From: Albugo candida
Lineage: Eukaryota > Oomycota > Peronosporomycetes > Albuginales > Albuginaceae
Length of the DNA: 64,000 bases
Assembly (NCBI GenBank): GCA_905220665.1
Contig: CAJNAR010000162.1
Location: 310,001 to 374,000 of the forward strand
Reading direction: 5' to 3'
Shown: positions 9,511 to 21,386 of the stretch, piece after piece
How the letters are laid out: the number at the start of each line of letters is the position of its first letter
Position numbering within the stretch: the first letter of the stretch is position 1
Position numbers and translations under genes: made by a program
Notes under the pieces: generated by a model
The model's input: only the letters and a program-made list of their open reading frames with translations
Databases searched by the model: none
Told to the model about the DNA's origin: nothing

Positions 9511-11013
9511 TTATTTCGCATGCTGAACACTCTTTTCAATCGTTCGGATCGATGACGCCAACTTATTGACTGTCTCCGTGTACTCTGCTGCTGGATCTGA
9601 GTCATGCACAATGCCTCCGCCAGCTTGACAATATAATGAGCGATCTTTGACAACGATTGTACGGATGGCGATGGCTGTATCCAAGCAACCCGTAAAGCTT
9701 ATGTACCCGACAGAACCCGAGTACAGTCCTCTTCGTTCTTTTTCCAATGAGCAAATGAGTTCCATTGCTTTCACTTTTGGAGCACCTGACAATGTCCCTG
9801 CTGGAAATAGCGCACGATATGCGTCATACAGTGTCTTGTCTTCACGGAGGACACCCTTCACGACAGAAACAATATGCATCACGTGCGAGTATTGTTCTAC
9901 TTGCATCATTGATTCCACAAACACAGATCCCGGCTTTGCGACCCGCCCGATATCATTTCTCCCGAGATCGACCAACATGATGTGCTCTGCACGCTCCTTC
10001 TCATCTGCGAGGAGCTCTTGAGCCAGAATGGCATCTTCTGCTTTAGTGGCACCACGATGTTTAGTTCCTGCTATTGGATGCGTCTCAATAATCCCCTGAT
10101 GGTCCACTTTGACAAGCATCTCAGGAGATGCACCTACAACTTGGAACTCAGACCCAAACTCCATATAGAACATATATGGAGACGGATTCAGTGAACGCAT
10201 CTCGCGATACAAATCGAAAGATGTCACGTTTTCTGGCATATCGATTCGAAGGCGCTGAGAAGGAACCGCTTGAAATATATCGCCATCGACAATATGACGC
10301 TTGAGCTTTTTCACAATGCTCATGTATCCCTCCCGACCCATATTGGAGCAAGACTCAATATCGATATCAATCCTCTCATTCACGCTTTCAAATGACTTTC
10401 GATGTGCCCGTGCTAGCGGTTGTGTGACCAACTCCCGGATGCTTTCGATCTTCTCCTGAGCTTGTGCATAAGCCTGAGGTAAATCACCAGTATCCAGCTG
10501 GCAATGACTCACAATCTTCAACGAGTGAAGCACGTGATCAAACACCACAGTCGTATCAAAAAGCATGAAAATACTTTCAGGAATGCCCAGAACATCTTCC
10601 TGAGCAGCAATCAATGGAGCCAATCTCGGTTCAAAGTGGCGTAATGTGTCAAAGGCGCAGTATCCAACAGCTCCGCCTGCCATTGGAAGCGTCAGTTCTG
10701 GCAGTTGTATGGTCCGATACGACTGCATTTCCTTCTCCAAACGATCGAGCGGGTTCCCCTGATACTCACAATTCGGACCTGAGATCAGCATACGCAGCGG
10801 ATTCGCACCAAGGAACGAATAACGTGCGATTTTATCTCCAGGTGCAATGGATTCGAACAGGAAAGAGTACTTGGAGAGCTTTTGCAGTCGCAAGTAGATG
10901 CTTACTGGTGTATCCAAATCAGCAGTCACGTCCAAATACACTGGAACCAAGTTCTTATGCTCATTTTCTGATTCGCTACAGAGCCGCTGAATGCGTTCGA
11001 AAGTCGGTTCCAT
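9511..11013 (-). CDS. trpE: Anthranilate synthase component I
   Basis: Single-exon 500-residue protein. It catalyses chorismate plus ammonia (glutamine via component II) to anthranilate, the first step of tryptophan synthesis. The N-terminal domain carries the tryptophan-feedback region (PVSIYLRLQKLSKYSFLFES, with the LLES-like element as LFES). The C-terminal chorismate-binding domain shows ETHPIAGTKHRGATK, EHIMLVDLGRNDIGRV, LFPAGTLSGAPKVKAMELI and a CQAGGGIVHDSDP close. Length is normal for a stand-alone component I; no glutaminase (TrpG) fusion is present and no transit peptide is obvious. Convergent with the NDUFA3-like gene. Codon use and composition match neighbours; no sign of recent transfer. 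Confidence 0.97.
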   Translation of the reverse strand: MEPTFERIQRLCSESENEHKNLVPVYLDVTADLDTPVSIYLRLQKLSKYSFLFESIAPGDKIARYSFLGANPLRMLISGPNCEYQGNPLDRLEKEMQSYRTIQLPELTLPMAGGAVGYCAFDTLRHFEPRLAPLIAAQEDVLGIPESIFMLFDTTVVFDHVLHSLKIVSHCQLDTGDLPQAYAQAQEKIESIRELVTQPLARAHRKSFESVNERIDIDIESCSNMGREGYMSIVKKLKRHIVDGDIFQAVPSQRLRIDMPENVTSFDLYREMRSLNPSPYMFYMEFGSEFQVVGASPEMLVKVDHQGIIETHPIAGTKHRGATKAEDAILAQELLADEKERAEHIMLVDLGRNDIGRVAKPGSVFVESMMQVEQYSHVMHIVSVVKGVLREDKTLYDAYRALFPAGTLSGAPKVKAMELICSLEKERRGLYSGSVGYISFTGCLDTAIAIRTIVVKDRSLYCQAGGGIVHDSDPAAEYTETVNKLASSIRTIEKSVQHAK

Positions 11014-11236
11014 TTCAACTGAATGGATATAAAAATGTCGTTAGTATGTTGTACGTAATACAGTCGTACGAGCAACATTGACACGCATTCAGCGGCGCCA
11101 ACGCGCTCATTGTACGCGTACAATGCCGCCGTTTATCTTCGCTGTCTCGTCACTGACGTTCAAAAAACTTCGTATTTGCATGCAATTAGTGTTGCTACAA
11201 GCTACAGCACTACGCGTGCGCTGAATCACACTCTTA

Positions 11237-14200
11237 TCAATGCATTTGACTAAGCTCTTCAATTCGCGCTGTAAGGGTTTCCAGCGCCATTTTACCTTCC
11301 AATTGCTCGCGATTCAGCTCATCTACCACTTGCTTCATTTCCTCTTTATTCAGATCAAGAAAACTCTCAATCAGATCGCCGTCAATGAAATTATGCGCTT
11401 CGACTGAACTTCTTCGATTCTCAAATGTTCGCCATTCCGAGTGGGAGAAACCACCAACGCCTTTTATGATCTGATTCAATGCACTTTGTACTCGCATCAG
11501 GAAATCGTACTGTTCTTTCGAAATCGGCAAAATCACTCCAATCATTCCGCTAACAGTTCCAAAAAGCATCGAGCGCTGGACAGATAATAGCGATACACTT
11601 TCGGATCGATCATCAGACATCATTCCTGGAACTTCACCGCTCACTGACATATTGTGCTGCATGACAAGCGAACCATATCGGAATCGATTGACAAATTCTC
11701 CAAGATGATACTCTCCAATAGTTTCTAATCGCCCGCGTTCCTCGTCCGAAGCTGCTCCGCTGTTTCGTTGCACAGTGAAGAGATTGAAATCTGTCTCACT
11801 TCCAACATAGTTGTCATCATCAATGATACCGACAGCTGTCATCCAGTTTGAATTCAAATCACGAGCAATCTCTTCGATACTTCCATCCAATTGTTTGTGA
11901 TTGAGAAGTGATATCGACTTCATCAGATCACCAACGACTATGAAATCGCCACGTGATTCCATATACAAAACAAGTGTGTGGCCATGATGACCGCATTCTG
12001 AGACTAATTCTTCCCCGTTCTCTTCACTCTCACTCCATTTGAACAAATACACTTTGCTATTGATTCCAGCGAGCAATTTGCCATTGAACGCATTCAAACA
12101 GTACACAGAGCCTTTGACTTCTTTCTCAGTAACTAAATGAAGACGTCGTTCTCCGTGGATTCCGCTTACTGTGAACACCAGTATACGTCCTTGATGCGGC
12201 TCAGCCTCTTCTTCATGTACGAATGCAGTCCCAACAACGAAATAGGTCCCATTAGAAGAGTCTCCCGTAAAGGTACAAGTGATTATGGAACATGGAGATT
12301 CAAAAGGATCAAGACGGAACGACTTTAAGCATTCAAAAGTCTGATCATCAAACAGCCGAATGTAACCTTGTTCGACCTCGTCACCACCGTCGTCCTTGGA
12401 AAGTTTTACAGTGGCAACACCAAGTGTTCGAGATCGGGAGTCATGTGCAATTCTTCGGGCCCATTCATTGAGACGAAATGATTGTATGTGCAGTTTCTGT
12501 ATATCATCTACCGTCCCGATGGTCAATTCACTTGCAGAAGCTAAAGCCAAACACTCTGGGAATACTTCGGAGTGGAATGTGCTCATAACAGCGACTTCTT
12601 TGGCATTCACGTTGGAATATAAAAGCTTTTTCTTATTGTAATAAATCACTGTTGGCCGATCACACGATGCAAACACATGCAATTTGTCTTTTGACCAAAA
12701 TGCCGATAATGAAATCGGTTGTGTGCCGAGAGAAACTCTCTTTCGTTCCGATAAAGTTCCGAGCGTTCGATCCAATTGACATGTGACAAGGCTTCCGTCT
12801 CCAAGTCCGACGAGAAGGTAGCTGCTATCTTCAAACAAAGCACACAGAACCGAACGCGGTAAAAGATCTTTGTCGAAAGTCTCTTTGCTCAGCTCTTCCA
12901 AAGAAGGCAACGATAACATGCACACAGATGAACTGGTCCATAATCCAATAGCACATAGTATTGTACTCAATGCATGTGCATCTCGTGATACAATCGAGTC
13001 ATCCATCGACTCGTCCATTGCTTGAGACGACTTTGTGAATGCTAAAGGATTGCTTTCGTTCAAACATGGAGATAAATCGATGCATGCGATCTCAAATTCC
13101 ATCTGTTTTCGTGTTTTTTCCATCAATTGATTGTCCACTATTTCCAAATAAATCAATAATTTGGACGAAGTTGCGAGCAGAATCTGTGTGGGATTCGCGG
13201 ACGCCACTGTAATGCGCGTAGATGGCGGCGGATACCATTGACTACAGACATTTGACGTGTTCGCATCGATTATTCGTACTTCTGTCTCAGTTACTTGCAG
13301 CCACCCATAGCCATAGACATTCCGGCAATATAATGTTTTGACATTCAGAAATGCTTCCATCTCGACTTCTTCCATCTCGTCCGTATCACCAATTGTCATA
13401 ATTCGAACTTCGCTCAAGTAACTCTGAACCAGATACTTGTCATATTCGCTGACGAGTGATTCCCGTAGAGCCCACATTCCTTTAATTCCGGGAAGCTCTG
13501 CAGATGCTTGTTCGTTTATACCGATTCCATTCCGGATCACGCGAAGTGATCCATCTTTGTCTGCTCCACTGCATGTGACAATTTGACCTTGACCTTGCCG
13601 ATCCAAATCCATCACACAAAAGTCGATGATAGGACCAATGTTCACATACGAATCCAAGATCTCAATATAAGATCCCGTCTCGTCTCGTTTCGAGTTCAAT
13701 TTGATCAGCTGGGAGTCTCCAAATGTGCTACCAACAAACACGACGCCGTTGTCCAAGTACGATAAACAAGAAGCGATACTTGTTTGGCCCAGTACTTCCA
13801 AATACACATCCAGGACCTCTTTTCCTTCCGTCTGTAAAGCCACCACATACAGCGATCCATATTGATCTGCTAGCAGGAATCGAGATCCATCATCACCCAC
13901 AGCTCCATACACTTGTATCATTGTATTTTGCATCGGAATAGCGTGAAAGTTTGTCCCATTGTGATACACAATTGTCTGATTCGATATGATAAGAACTCCA
14001 CCGTACGGCATGGGCACTGGTATCAAAAGATTTGCTCCAGCATCCACATTAGACTGACTCCATGGTCCTTCGGCGAAATCCTTCTCTTTTAATAGGATAA
14101 AATACGTCTTCACATGTCGTGCGCCTTTGAAACCTTCGTACAACACACAAATTGTCGGCTTATTGTACCCATACAAAAATTTGATGTCGAGGATGCGTAA

Positions 14201-14695
14201 TTCATCCAATCGAATGTTGAATTTGGATGCCATGAATTGACTTTTGGAATGAAGGTCGATAGGAACTACCTTAAAGTATCCTTCATAAATATTCATCCCA
14301 ATTAGTCGACCATCCGGATCGATATTTCCATTTGTCAGAATCTCACTACTGCGTCCTATTGTGTCGCGTAAGGTGCCATTCGCTTTTGTTATTATTTGTT
14401 GCAGTGTCGTATCGTACGCAAGAACACAGAATTGAAAGCGTTGTGTAGTTATAAATATCCAGTCTTGACTCTCTCCTGAAGGACGAAACTTTTCAAAGAT
14501 GGCGATTCGACCATACGTTTTGATATCATGTTGCGGTTGCAAGCCCTCTACCGTGAGCAAATGCACTTCGAAATGCGTGCATTTCGCAATCAGTAGATTC
14601 AAATCTGTCGGTGAGGTAAAGTGAGCAGTAAAAGAGTGAGTCACGCTCGTCGATTTCTGCGCTGTCGCGACATAACTATAAACCATTTTCGACAA
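11237..14695 (-). CDS. DDB1: DNA damage-binding protein 1
   Basis: Single-exon 1152-residue protein; human DDB1 has 1140. It is the adaptor linking CUL4-RBX1 ubiquitin ligases to DCAF/WD40 receptors in nucleotide-excision repair and cell-cycle control. Collinear family blocks are clear: YSYVATAQKSTSVTHSFTAH, DLNLLIAKCTHFEV, GRSSEILTNGNIDPDGR, FLYGYNKPTICVLYEG, GPWSQSNVDAGANLL and the block ending in SGADKDGSLRVIRNGIGI. These cover beta-propellers A and B, and the helical C-terminal domain ends at residue 1152. A second in-frame Met sits at codon 4 (MSKMVYSY), matching the position of animal starts, so the first three codons may not be used. No break or missing block is seen. Confidence 0.98.
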   Translation of the reverse strand: MSKMVYSYVATAQKSTSVTHSFTAHFTSPTDLNLLIAKCTHFEVHLLTVEGLQPQHDIKTYGRIAIFEKFRPSGESQDWIFITTQRFQFCVLAYDTTLQQIITKANGTLRDTIGRSSEILTNGNIDPDGRLIGMNIYEGYFKVVPIDLHSKSQFMASKFNIRLDELRILDIKFLYGYNKPTICVLYEGFKGARHVKTYFILLKEKDFAEGPWSQSNVDAGANLLIPVPMPYGGVLIISNQTIVYHNGTNFHAIPMQNTMIQVYGAVGDDGSRFLLADQYGSLYVVALQTEGKEVLDVYLEVLGQTSIASCLSYLDNGVVFVGSTFGDSQLIKLNSKRDETGSYIEILDSYVNIGPIIDFCVMDLDRQGQGQIVTCSGADKDGSLRVIRNGIGINEQASAELPGIKGMWALRESLVSEYDKYLVQSYLSEVRIMTIGDTDEMEEVEMEAFLNVKTLYCRNVYGYGWLQVTETEVRIIDANTSNVCSQWYPPPSTRITVASANPTQILLATSSKLLIYLEIVDNQLMEKTRKQMEFEIACIDLSPCLNESNPLAFTKSSQAMDESMDDSIVSRDAHALSTILCAIGLWTSSSVCMLSLPSLEELSKETFDKDLLPRSVLCALFEDSSYLLVGLGDGSLVTCQLDRTLGTLSERKRVSLGTQPISLSAFWSKDKLHVFASCDRPTVIYYNKKKLLYSNVNAKEVAVMSTFHSEVFPECLALASASELTIGTVDDIQKLHIQSFRLNEWARRIAHDSRSRTLGVATVKLSKDDGGDEVEQGYIRLFDDQTFECLKSFRLDPFESPCSIITCTFTGDSSNGTYFVVGTAFVHEEEAEPHQGRILVFTVSGIHGERRLHLVTEKEVKGSVYCLNAFNGKLLAGINSKVYLFKWSESEENGEELVSECGHHGHTLVLYMESRGDFIVVGDLMKSISLLNHKQLDGSIEEIARDLNSNWMTAVGIIDDDNYVGSETDFNLFTVQRNSGAASDEERGRLETIGEYHLGEFVNRFRYGSLVMQHNMSVSGEVPGMMSDDRSESVSLLSVQRSMLFGTVSGMIGVILPISKEQYDFLMRVQSALNQIIKGVGGFSHSEWRTFENRRSSVEAHNFIDGDLIESFLDLNKEEMKQVVDELNREQLEGKMALETLTARIEELSQMH

Positions 14696-14788
14696 GAATC
14701 TCCGCCAGATAGCTCATAAAATATATCCCAATCAGCAATCGATCTACTTTTTTATATTTCGAAAAGGATAAATTATTACAGGTTCTGT

Positions 14789-15966
14789 CTAGCGATACGA
14801 AATGCCGTTTAGTTCTTCCACAATGTATCGAAAATCTACAAGTTTAGAGATGTGGTAGTGTGCGTGATAGCTATGAGGTTGAGTGTCTGTTTCCAAAAGC
14901 TGGCAGCAATGTGTCCCAGCCGACCTTGACGTACTTTATTAGATTGATCCAATGGATTAACGAAGAAACGAGTACCTGGCAGCGGACAATGCTGATGCAC
15001 TTTGTGCAAGTACCTGCATATTCAGTTCAGCAATAGTATACGTAGATCCGATGTGACGTACTGCTACTTCGAAAGTCTCAATTTCCATGGCTTTACAAAG
15101 GCGAATGATTGGATCAGCTTTCGGTATCTGGGCCATGTCGTCACGAGGCATCACAGCATCGAATTCTTTCTGCAAATATATGATGAGATACAAATTGGAC
15201 AATGAAGAATACGTACCTCGAACAGAAAGTAGTCACCGACATCGCTCTAGAATATCAGAGTCAACACAGCTTCAAGAAAGTAAGCTCAACGATCTCACAG
15301 ATTGCGGTAGTTCCCTTGGCGGTATGATTCCTATCATCAGTCCTCTGGTGCTCACATAAGACTACAAACATCTGATTGGTGATTCAAAATCTCATCGACA
15401 CAAAAGTTGTACCATAAAATCCTGCAAGCCGCATTTTGAGACCCACCCAGTAACGCCTTCGGTCGTCTTCTCATTAGAGCCTGTTGATTTCTTCTGTTTG
15501 AGCTTATTGATTTTGTCCAAATATTTCGCTCGTATAGAAGACTCCTCTTGCTTCTTGTTAGATTGACTTACAATCTCCACAATCTCTCTCTGGCGATTTT
15601 TATTCACCGGAGGGATATCTCCGCCAGTGATTTTGCGCAACACTGCAAATAGATGTCTCAATAAGCACATTGTAATAAGAAATAGAGCAAACATTGTTCG
15701 GGTAAGGCTGCAACAACATCGCTCAATCCGTCGATTATCGAATTTGACTGTCCATCCGATTTTCCACGCAAATTCGTCACCAAAGAGTGTATGTCATTGA
15801 CAAGGACCGGATCTTTGGGTGCCGTAGCCTTAGCGTCAGTTGCTTTCTCTTTAATCAATTTTTTTGTATAGACAGCAGTGTCACCAATACGGATCCTCCC
15901 ACACACTGCATCAGATTCGACGATAACAGCTTTAAGTCGCTGCGCTGCTGCTTTCGCAAGTCGCAT
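14789..15966 (-). CDS. Multi-exon protein of unknown family
   Basis: Start ATG at 15966. Exon 1 ends at 15693 (GTTTGC donor), exon 2 begins at 15642, and several short exons follow, the last being 14789-14870. The derived protein begins MRLAKAAAQRLKAVIV, has a helical PEQLLRKITGGDIPPVNKNR segment, a Lys-rich coil (KYLDKINKLKQKKS), then SYVSTRGLMIGIIPPRELP, SDVGDYFLFE|KEFDAVMPRDDM, RLCKAMEIETFEVAVRHIG, and ends HYHISKLVDFRYIVEELNG. The last joins (GTACGT, GTACTC donors) are convincing; the join from the Lys-rich coil to SYVSTRG uses a weak GTCTCA donor. No signal peptide or transmembrane segment is seen. I cannot name the family. It is divergent from VPS8 with about 108 bases between starts. 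Confidence 0.6.
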
Positions 15967-16074
15967 TATGGTTAATTTCGCAAATTGGGATGCAAAGTAT
16001 CTAAAATGTCAATATAGACATCAGCGATACATTTTTTTATTTATGTTATCACACTATATTTGGTCCGAGGCTTC

Positions 16075-19000
16075 ATGTCGACACACGATGCGCGTCAAGG
16101 AAGCGTGCATGCCAAAATAGCGGCTTTCAATCGTCAATCGTCCAACTCCGAAGCAAGAAAGAAACCTACTTCAGATTTACATCACTCCTCATCTGTAAAA
16201 TTCGATTTTGAGACTCAAAAAGAGCAAAAATCTCAACAGGAAGAAGACGAATTACTCGATTTTGACGACTCCAATTATGAATTTGATTTCTCGTACATCA
16301 CATTAGAAACCATTTTGCAGGAATACAAAAATCTTAAAACTGAAGCGAAGAAGCCAGCAGCGCAATTCCCAATTACATCCGAACTTGAGTCTGTCCCGGG
16401 AATGGAAATCACACGAGCCGATACAAATCGTCGATACTCGAGTGTCACTACATCCATCAAAAGTGTAGACCCCGCACAAAGTTGCACTTTGGAAGCAGCG
16501 GAAATACTGGAAAATCGACTGATTGACTGCGAAATCGTTGATTTTGTGTCTCCTTTACAGGTCAAACGACGACTACGATACCAAAAAAAGACACATTCGG
16601 CACAGAAAACTGTTATAGACAATGAGAATACGAAATCGAATGCTATTATATCTTCCAAAATGACAAAAAACGTCGTCAAAGTCGAATCGATGGAAGCGAT
16701 TAGTCGACAATTGTTCAAAAATTGGGATATGAAAGAGAATGGACCCGGATCTCCCACTGTCATTGCTATTCATTCCAAATTCATTGCAATTGGAACTTCC
16801 AGAAGCCTCGTTCTTGTCTTTGATCACTTCCAAAATGTATGGATTCGAGTTTTTGGCTGTTTTCATCTCTAATTTCTACATGCAGATCCGTCAAGTTTTA
16901 GGCACTACAGCAGACGCTCAAAGCGATGGACCTGTGACCGCAATCGATGTATCCCCAGGAAGTGATTTTCTCGTATGCGGATATCAAAGTGGCCGTGTCG
17001 TCCTTTGGGATATGATCAAAGGAAGTCCATTGAAAGCCGACTCGGAAAGCTATGACTCACCGATTGTATGCCTTCGCTTCCTGAAAGACCAGAAACCGCT
17101 TCTACTGTCCGTGGATTACAAGTAAAGCAAAGTACCCACCAATCTCCCATATGTGCTAACATACCTGCTTCTGTAGCGGGGTCGTGAATCGCGTCAATTT
17201 CAGTAAAATGATGGGAATGGTTTACGTGGTCGATGTGGATCCTATTTACGATGCTTCTGCCGGTAAAATCTTAGCTGTGTCCATTCTGCCTCAATCTGCA
17301 CCGGGGCACGCAAAAGCGGCATCTATGATGGATCAGTACTGCCTAGCCGCTCTTAGTAGCGACAAAGTTACGTATATAGTGGCCATTGAACCAGAAGTCA
17401 AAATATTGTATCGATGGGCACGACCATCTGACATTTCAGATGATGATCCGGTGCTTCCTTCACTTGCTTTTGCATGGATTTCGTTCCCTGGAAGCAAGCG
17501 TTCAGTAGCTCCCGTCCTCGCTCGAGCGTGGGGAAAACATGTGGAATTCATGGAAGCGATCTTGTCAGATGGAATGAATACTCCGCAAGTTCGGCACGGC
17601 TGGACAAGCTTTGAAAGGTACGATGCGGTCGAATGTCTTCACGATATCGTCGCGATCCAATGGCTTGGTGAACAAGTGGTAGTGCATCTAAACACCAAAG
17701 ATGAGCTTTGTGTGTACGATATCATGTCGAAACAGGAACTGGAAATCGTCGATGTATCAGCTTTAGAACTGGTGTTTGCGTCGTATCGTGGCAAAAATGC
17801 TCGAAGCTTTTCCAACAGTTTTCGTGGATGTGATTCCATTTTGTATCTTTTGGGTCTCAGAGAGCTACAAACAGCTCGCGTTCAGCCTTGGACACAGCTT
17901 GTGGACTCGTTATCACAGGAAGGAGAATGGCTGGCTGCATTGGCTCTGGCCCTCGATAATTATGAAGGGATCAAAATCGCTGCTACCGAACGTGCAGAAC
18001 GCGATCGATTCCCTCCAGTTTTTTTCCGAAATAAACAGAACGACAAATGCTTGGTGGATATCATGAATATGTGTCAGACAAATCAGAGAACAAACGAGAA
18101 GGAGAACGTGTTTCGACAAAAAGGAGGAAAAGAGGATGTGCGTTGGGTTTGTGGAGAAGAAACGTATTCGCCAGAAATCGCAAAGAAACTAGAAGATTCC
18201 TTACAACAAGCACAAAGCGGTCAAGTTCCCAAGACAATCGTTCCCATCGGTGTAGCTGAACGCGTTGTGGACTTACTGATCGAGTATGTCCATTTAGCGA
18301 TTTCCAATTCTCCTGGCGCGAAAGACATGGAAACAACAAAGAAAAAGAAGCAACTCGATCTGGCAAAAAGTCATTATCAGATGCTGGCTGGTGTCTGTAT
18401 CGAATACTGCGCGATTATAGACCGCACGGATCTTCTATTTGGTGAGATTTTCAGACTATTCAGTGAGAATCAGCAAAACGCAACGTTTATAGAGTTATTA
18501 GAGCCATACATTTTATCGAATCGACTCTGTGGGCTGTCGACTGAACTCATGCAAGTCTTTGCTGAGCATTACGTCACCATCAACAAATTGAATCAACTCG
18601 AGCAGTGTTTACTTCATTTGGATGCGACTAAAGTCGATGCGGACTTGGTGCTCAAGCTCTGCAGCAAACACAAGCTTTATTCCGCTATGATTTACATGTG
18701 CAATGAAGGCCTCAATGATTATGTGATGCCTATCGATCATCTCCTGGAAGCGACTACGTCTCCACCACACTCTAGCGGTCCCAAATGTGATCAAACTCTT
18801 GATGATCGGATGTACGGATACAAATTGTTGCTTTATATCTCATACTCACTCAATGGGAAGACCTTCCCATTCAACAAAGACTTGCCTATGATGAAGCTCA
18901 ATTTAGTGCGTGCAGCGATATTGAATCATCTTTTTGACGAGACTACAGGATCGGACTGTGGGCATTCACGACTTATGAGCCTTTTACGCCTGGACGCCAA

Positions 19001-21386
19001 AGCCTTTCTCGACATTATTGCTCGAGCATTCGATGACCCGAGCATCGAGTTTTATGGCGACAAAACCGACCAAGTTTTGCCAAACTCTCATTACAAATCA
19101 GTCAAAATTGCAACGAATACAATGTGCCCGACACGTTTGACTATTGTGCTCACATTAAGTGAAGTGATTTTCATCAAAGGAAGGGATACTTTTGGGTCAC
19201 TGGTGCACAGTCATTTTTTCATGTTTGAAGCGCGATTACTGAGTGCAGGGTCCATTGACGCACAGCAATATGCCGATGCTCGAGTACAATCGATGGCTGG
19301 AGTCAATGAGGTGTCGCCTGCAAGCGGAAAAAGCGATAGTAAAGGCTCTATGATGGATTCGCTTATGAATTTCTTGGCGCTCGGACCTGCAACTTTTATC
19401 AAATCGCGGACGGGTGGTCGATCTCGCGGCTCTACTGGCAGCGACGCGGTGATGGTACCAGAAGCAGATGGTTTCGATAAAGACGGGAGGCAGGAAATGC
19501 TCGTACGTCTTCTCCAAAATCTTGATAAAAGCAGCTATGACGCCAAAGCGCTTTTACAAAACGTATTGCAAAGCAAGATGAATCGTGTCGCTGTGATTCT
19601 CTACAAGTTTGAAGGCAATATCCGCTCGGCTATTGGCGCCTGCCTCGACGACAGCGATCACGATTATCGAATTGGAGCTTTTAATTTCATACGTTCCGAA
19701 GTGGAAAAAGTCGAGGACGAAGTCTTTGGCTCTGAGTCGGAATCAAATAAAACAAGCTCAAAACGCACTGAACTCGAAGAAGCCATTCTCGAATACGCTC
19801 CAACTTTAATGGGAGTCGATGGATACGCTTTTGTCGTGTTAATATTGAGCTTTTTCCCGCAACTTAACAACACAGTGATTCAAAAGTTTGTGAGCATGGG
19901 CAAAAGCGGCGCTAAATTGGAATACCTCTACTTGAGAGAAATCTTACATGGACATCATGAGGAACAGGACGGGTTCTCCAATATGTCGGATGAAGACGCT
20001 ATCCGTGAACTGCTTGATCGATCCAATCTAAGGCTTCTGGAAGACCCAGCTGTGCAGGAACGCTTCATCTGGCTGCTGTGTGAATTTGATCCGTCCGGTG
20101 TTCTCCATTTTCTCGAGTCGCACAATGGCTATCGCGTGGAAACGTGCTTGAAATTATGTCGCGAGTATAAAATCACCGATGCAGAAGCGTATTTGCTCGA
20201 ACGAACTGGCGACACAAGCGGCTCTCTCTCTTTGATTCTACAGACTCTCGAACTGAAGCTCAAAGCACTGAAACCCGCTTTGCGTGGTCTGAATGCTGGA
20301 ACGTATACCAATGAACTCACAATCACTTCCCGTCAAATATCGGCAAATGTAGGACTGTCTGCATCCAAAGAGAGCATTATTGAGACTATCGAGCAAGGAC
20401 GAGATGCATTAAAAACGCTCGAAGTCGCATTGGCAATGTGTCGACGGAATACGCTGCGACATCAAGACCAGCAAGCCGAGAAATTGTGGTTCACTCTGCT
20501 GGATAAATTGCTTCGCATTCAAGCTGCAGTGAAGCGAGCCTTGAATAAGTCTCCGGCGTCTCGAGTAATCCGAGGAGGAGCCCAGACCGCTTTCCAAGTA
20601 GCGCTGAATGAACTGATACGAGTCGTTCTGGAACGTATGGTATCCTCGGTCTCACTGAAAGCAATTCTCTTCAAGATTGTCAATGAACATGGGAAGGATG
20701 CTTTTGGGGAATTCAGGTCCACGATTTTCGGAATTTTGGATACGTATATTTATGAGAAAAATATTTGTAAAACGGCCAATGACCTGATAAGTGTCGATCT
20801 TTTCGACCAAATCCAACAGCGACAGAGAAGTCGGCTGCATCCGTATGCATCCCCAAGTGATTTGTGTGCGTATTGCAACGATTCACTGTCTCGACCACCC
20901 TTCGGCATGGCTCACATTGGAGCCATGAGTGGAGAAAAGTGGAATATTAACACGGCTTTGATCATGGTTGCATCGGGGCAATTCTATCATGAATCCTGTG
21001 GGAAGGCCTGGATGCAGGGTGCCGATAAGAAAGCACAAGCAGAGCACGCCAAAAAAATTGAAATGAATGCACAGGCAGCCCCATCAACGGGTACGACAGA
21101 GGAGGACGCTGTATCACGTTCACACAAGCGCCAGCCCAGCTCAAGACGATACCTCACTCGATTGAGAAATTCACGAAAAGGGACACGTCGAGTCGTACCC
21201 TGCCATGTGATTTTGGAGAGTCTAGTTCGGGAAGACAACAATCGCAATAAGTACCTCAAGAATGCTCGTGGAGTCTATTCACTGCGTCCTGACCTTGATC
21301 AGGATCGAACAAAGCGTCGAGCATCGGCTCGGGAGCCTGGAAGTCTGCCCGTGGAGCCTGTGCAAAAGGGAGGTATTCGGTCATAA
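16075..21386 (+). CDS. VPS8: VPS8, CORVET tethering complex subunit
   Basis: Three exons (16075-16836, 16886-17121, 17177-21386) give about 1735 residues, longer than human VPS8 (1428) because of a long acidic N-terminus and a basic tail. VPS8 is the CORVET-specific subunit that binds Rab5/Vps21 on early endosomes. The exon joins rebuild a WD40-like propeller: IAIGTSRSLVLVFDHFQN|IRQVL, DFLVCGYQSGRVVLWDMIKG and LSVDYN|GVVNRVNFSK. A long alpha-solenoid follows. Near residues 1575-1640 a C-terminal RING-like finger appears: CAYCNDSLSRPPF then FYHESCGKAW, with the usual first cysteine pair, an H/C middle and a shortened end. The start at 16075 is the first ATG after the divergent gap. Both introns are about 50 bases with clear ends. 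Confidence 0.92.

Noticed and set aside
9511..11013. trpE as bacterial contamination or recent transfer because it is intronless
   Set aside because: Composition and spacing match neighbours, many other genes here are single-exon, and flanking genes are plainly eukaryotic.
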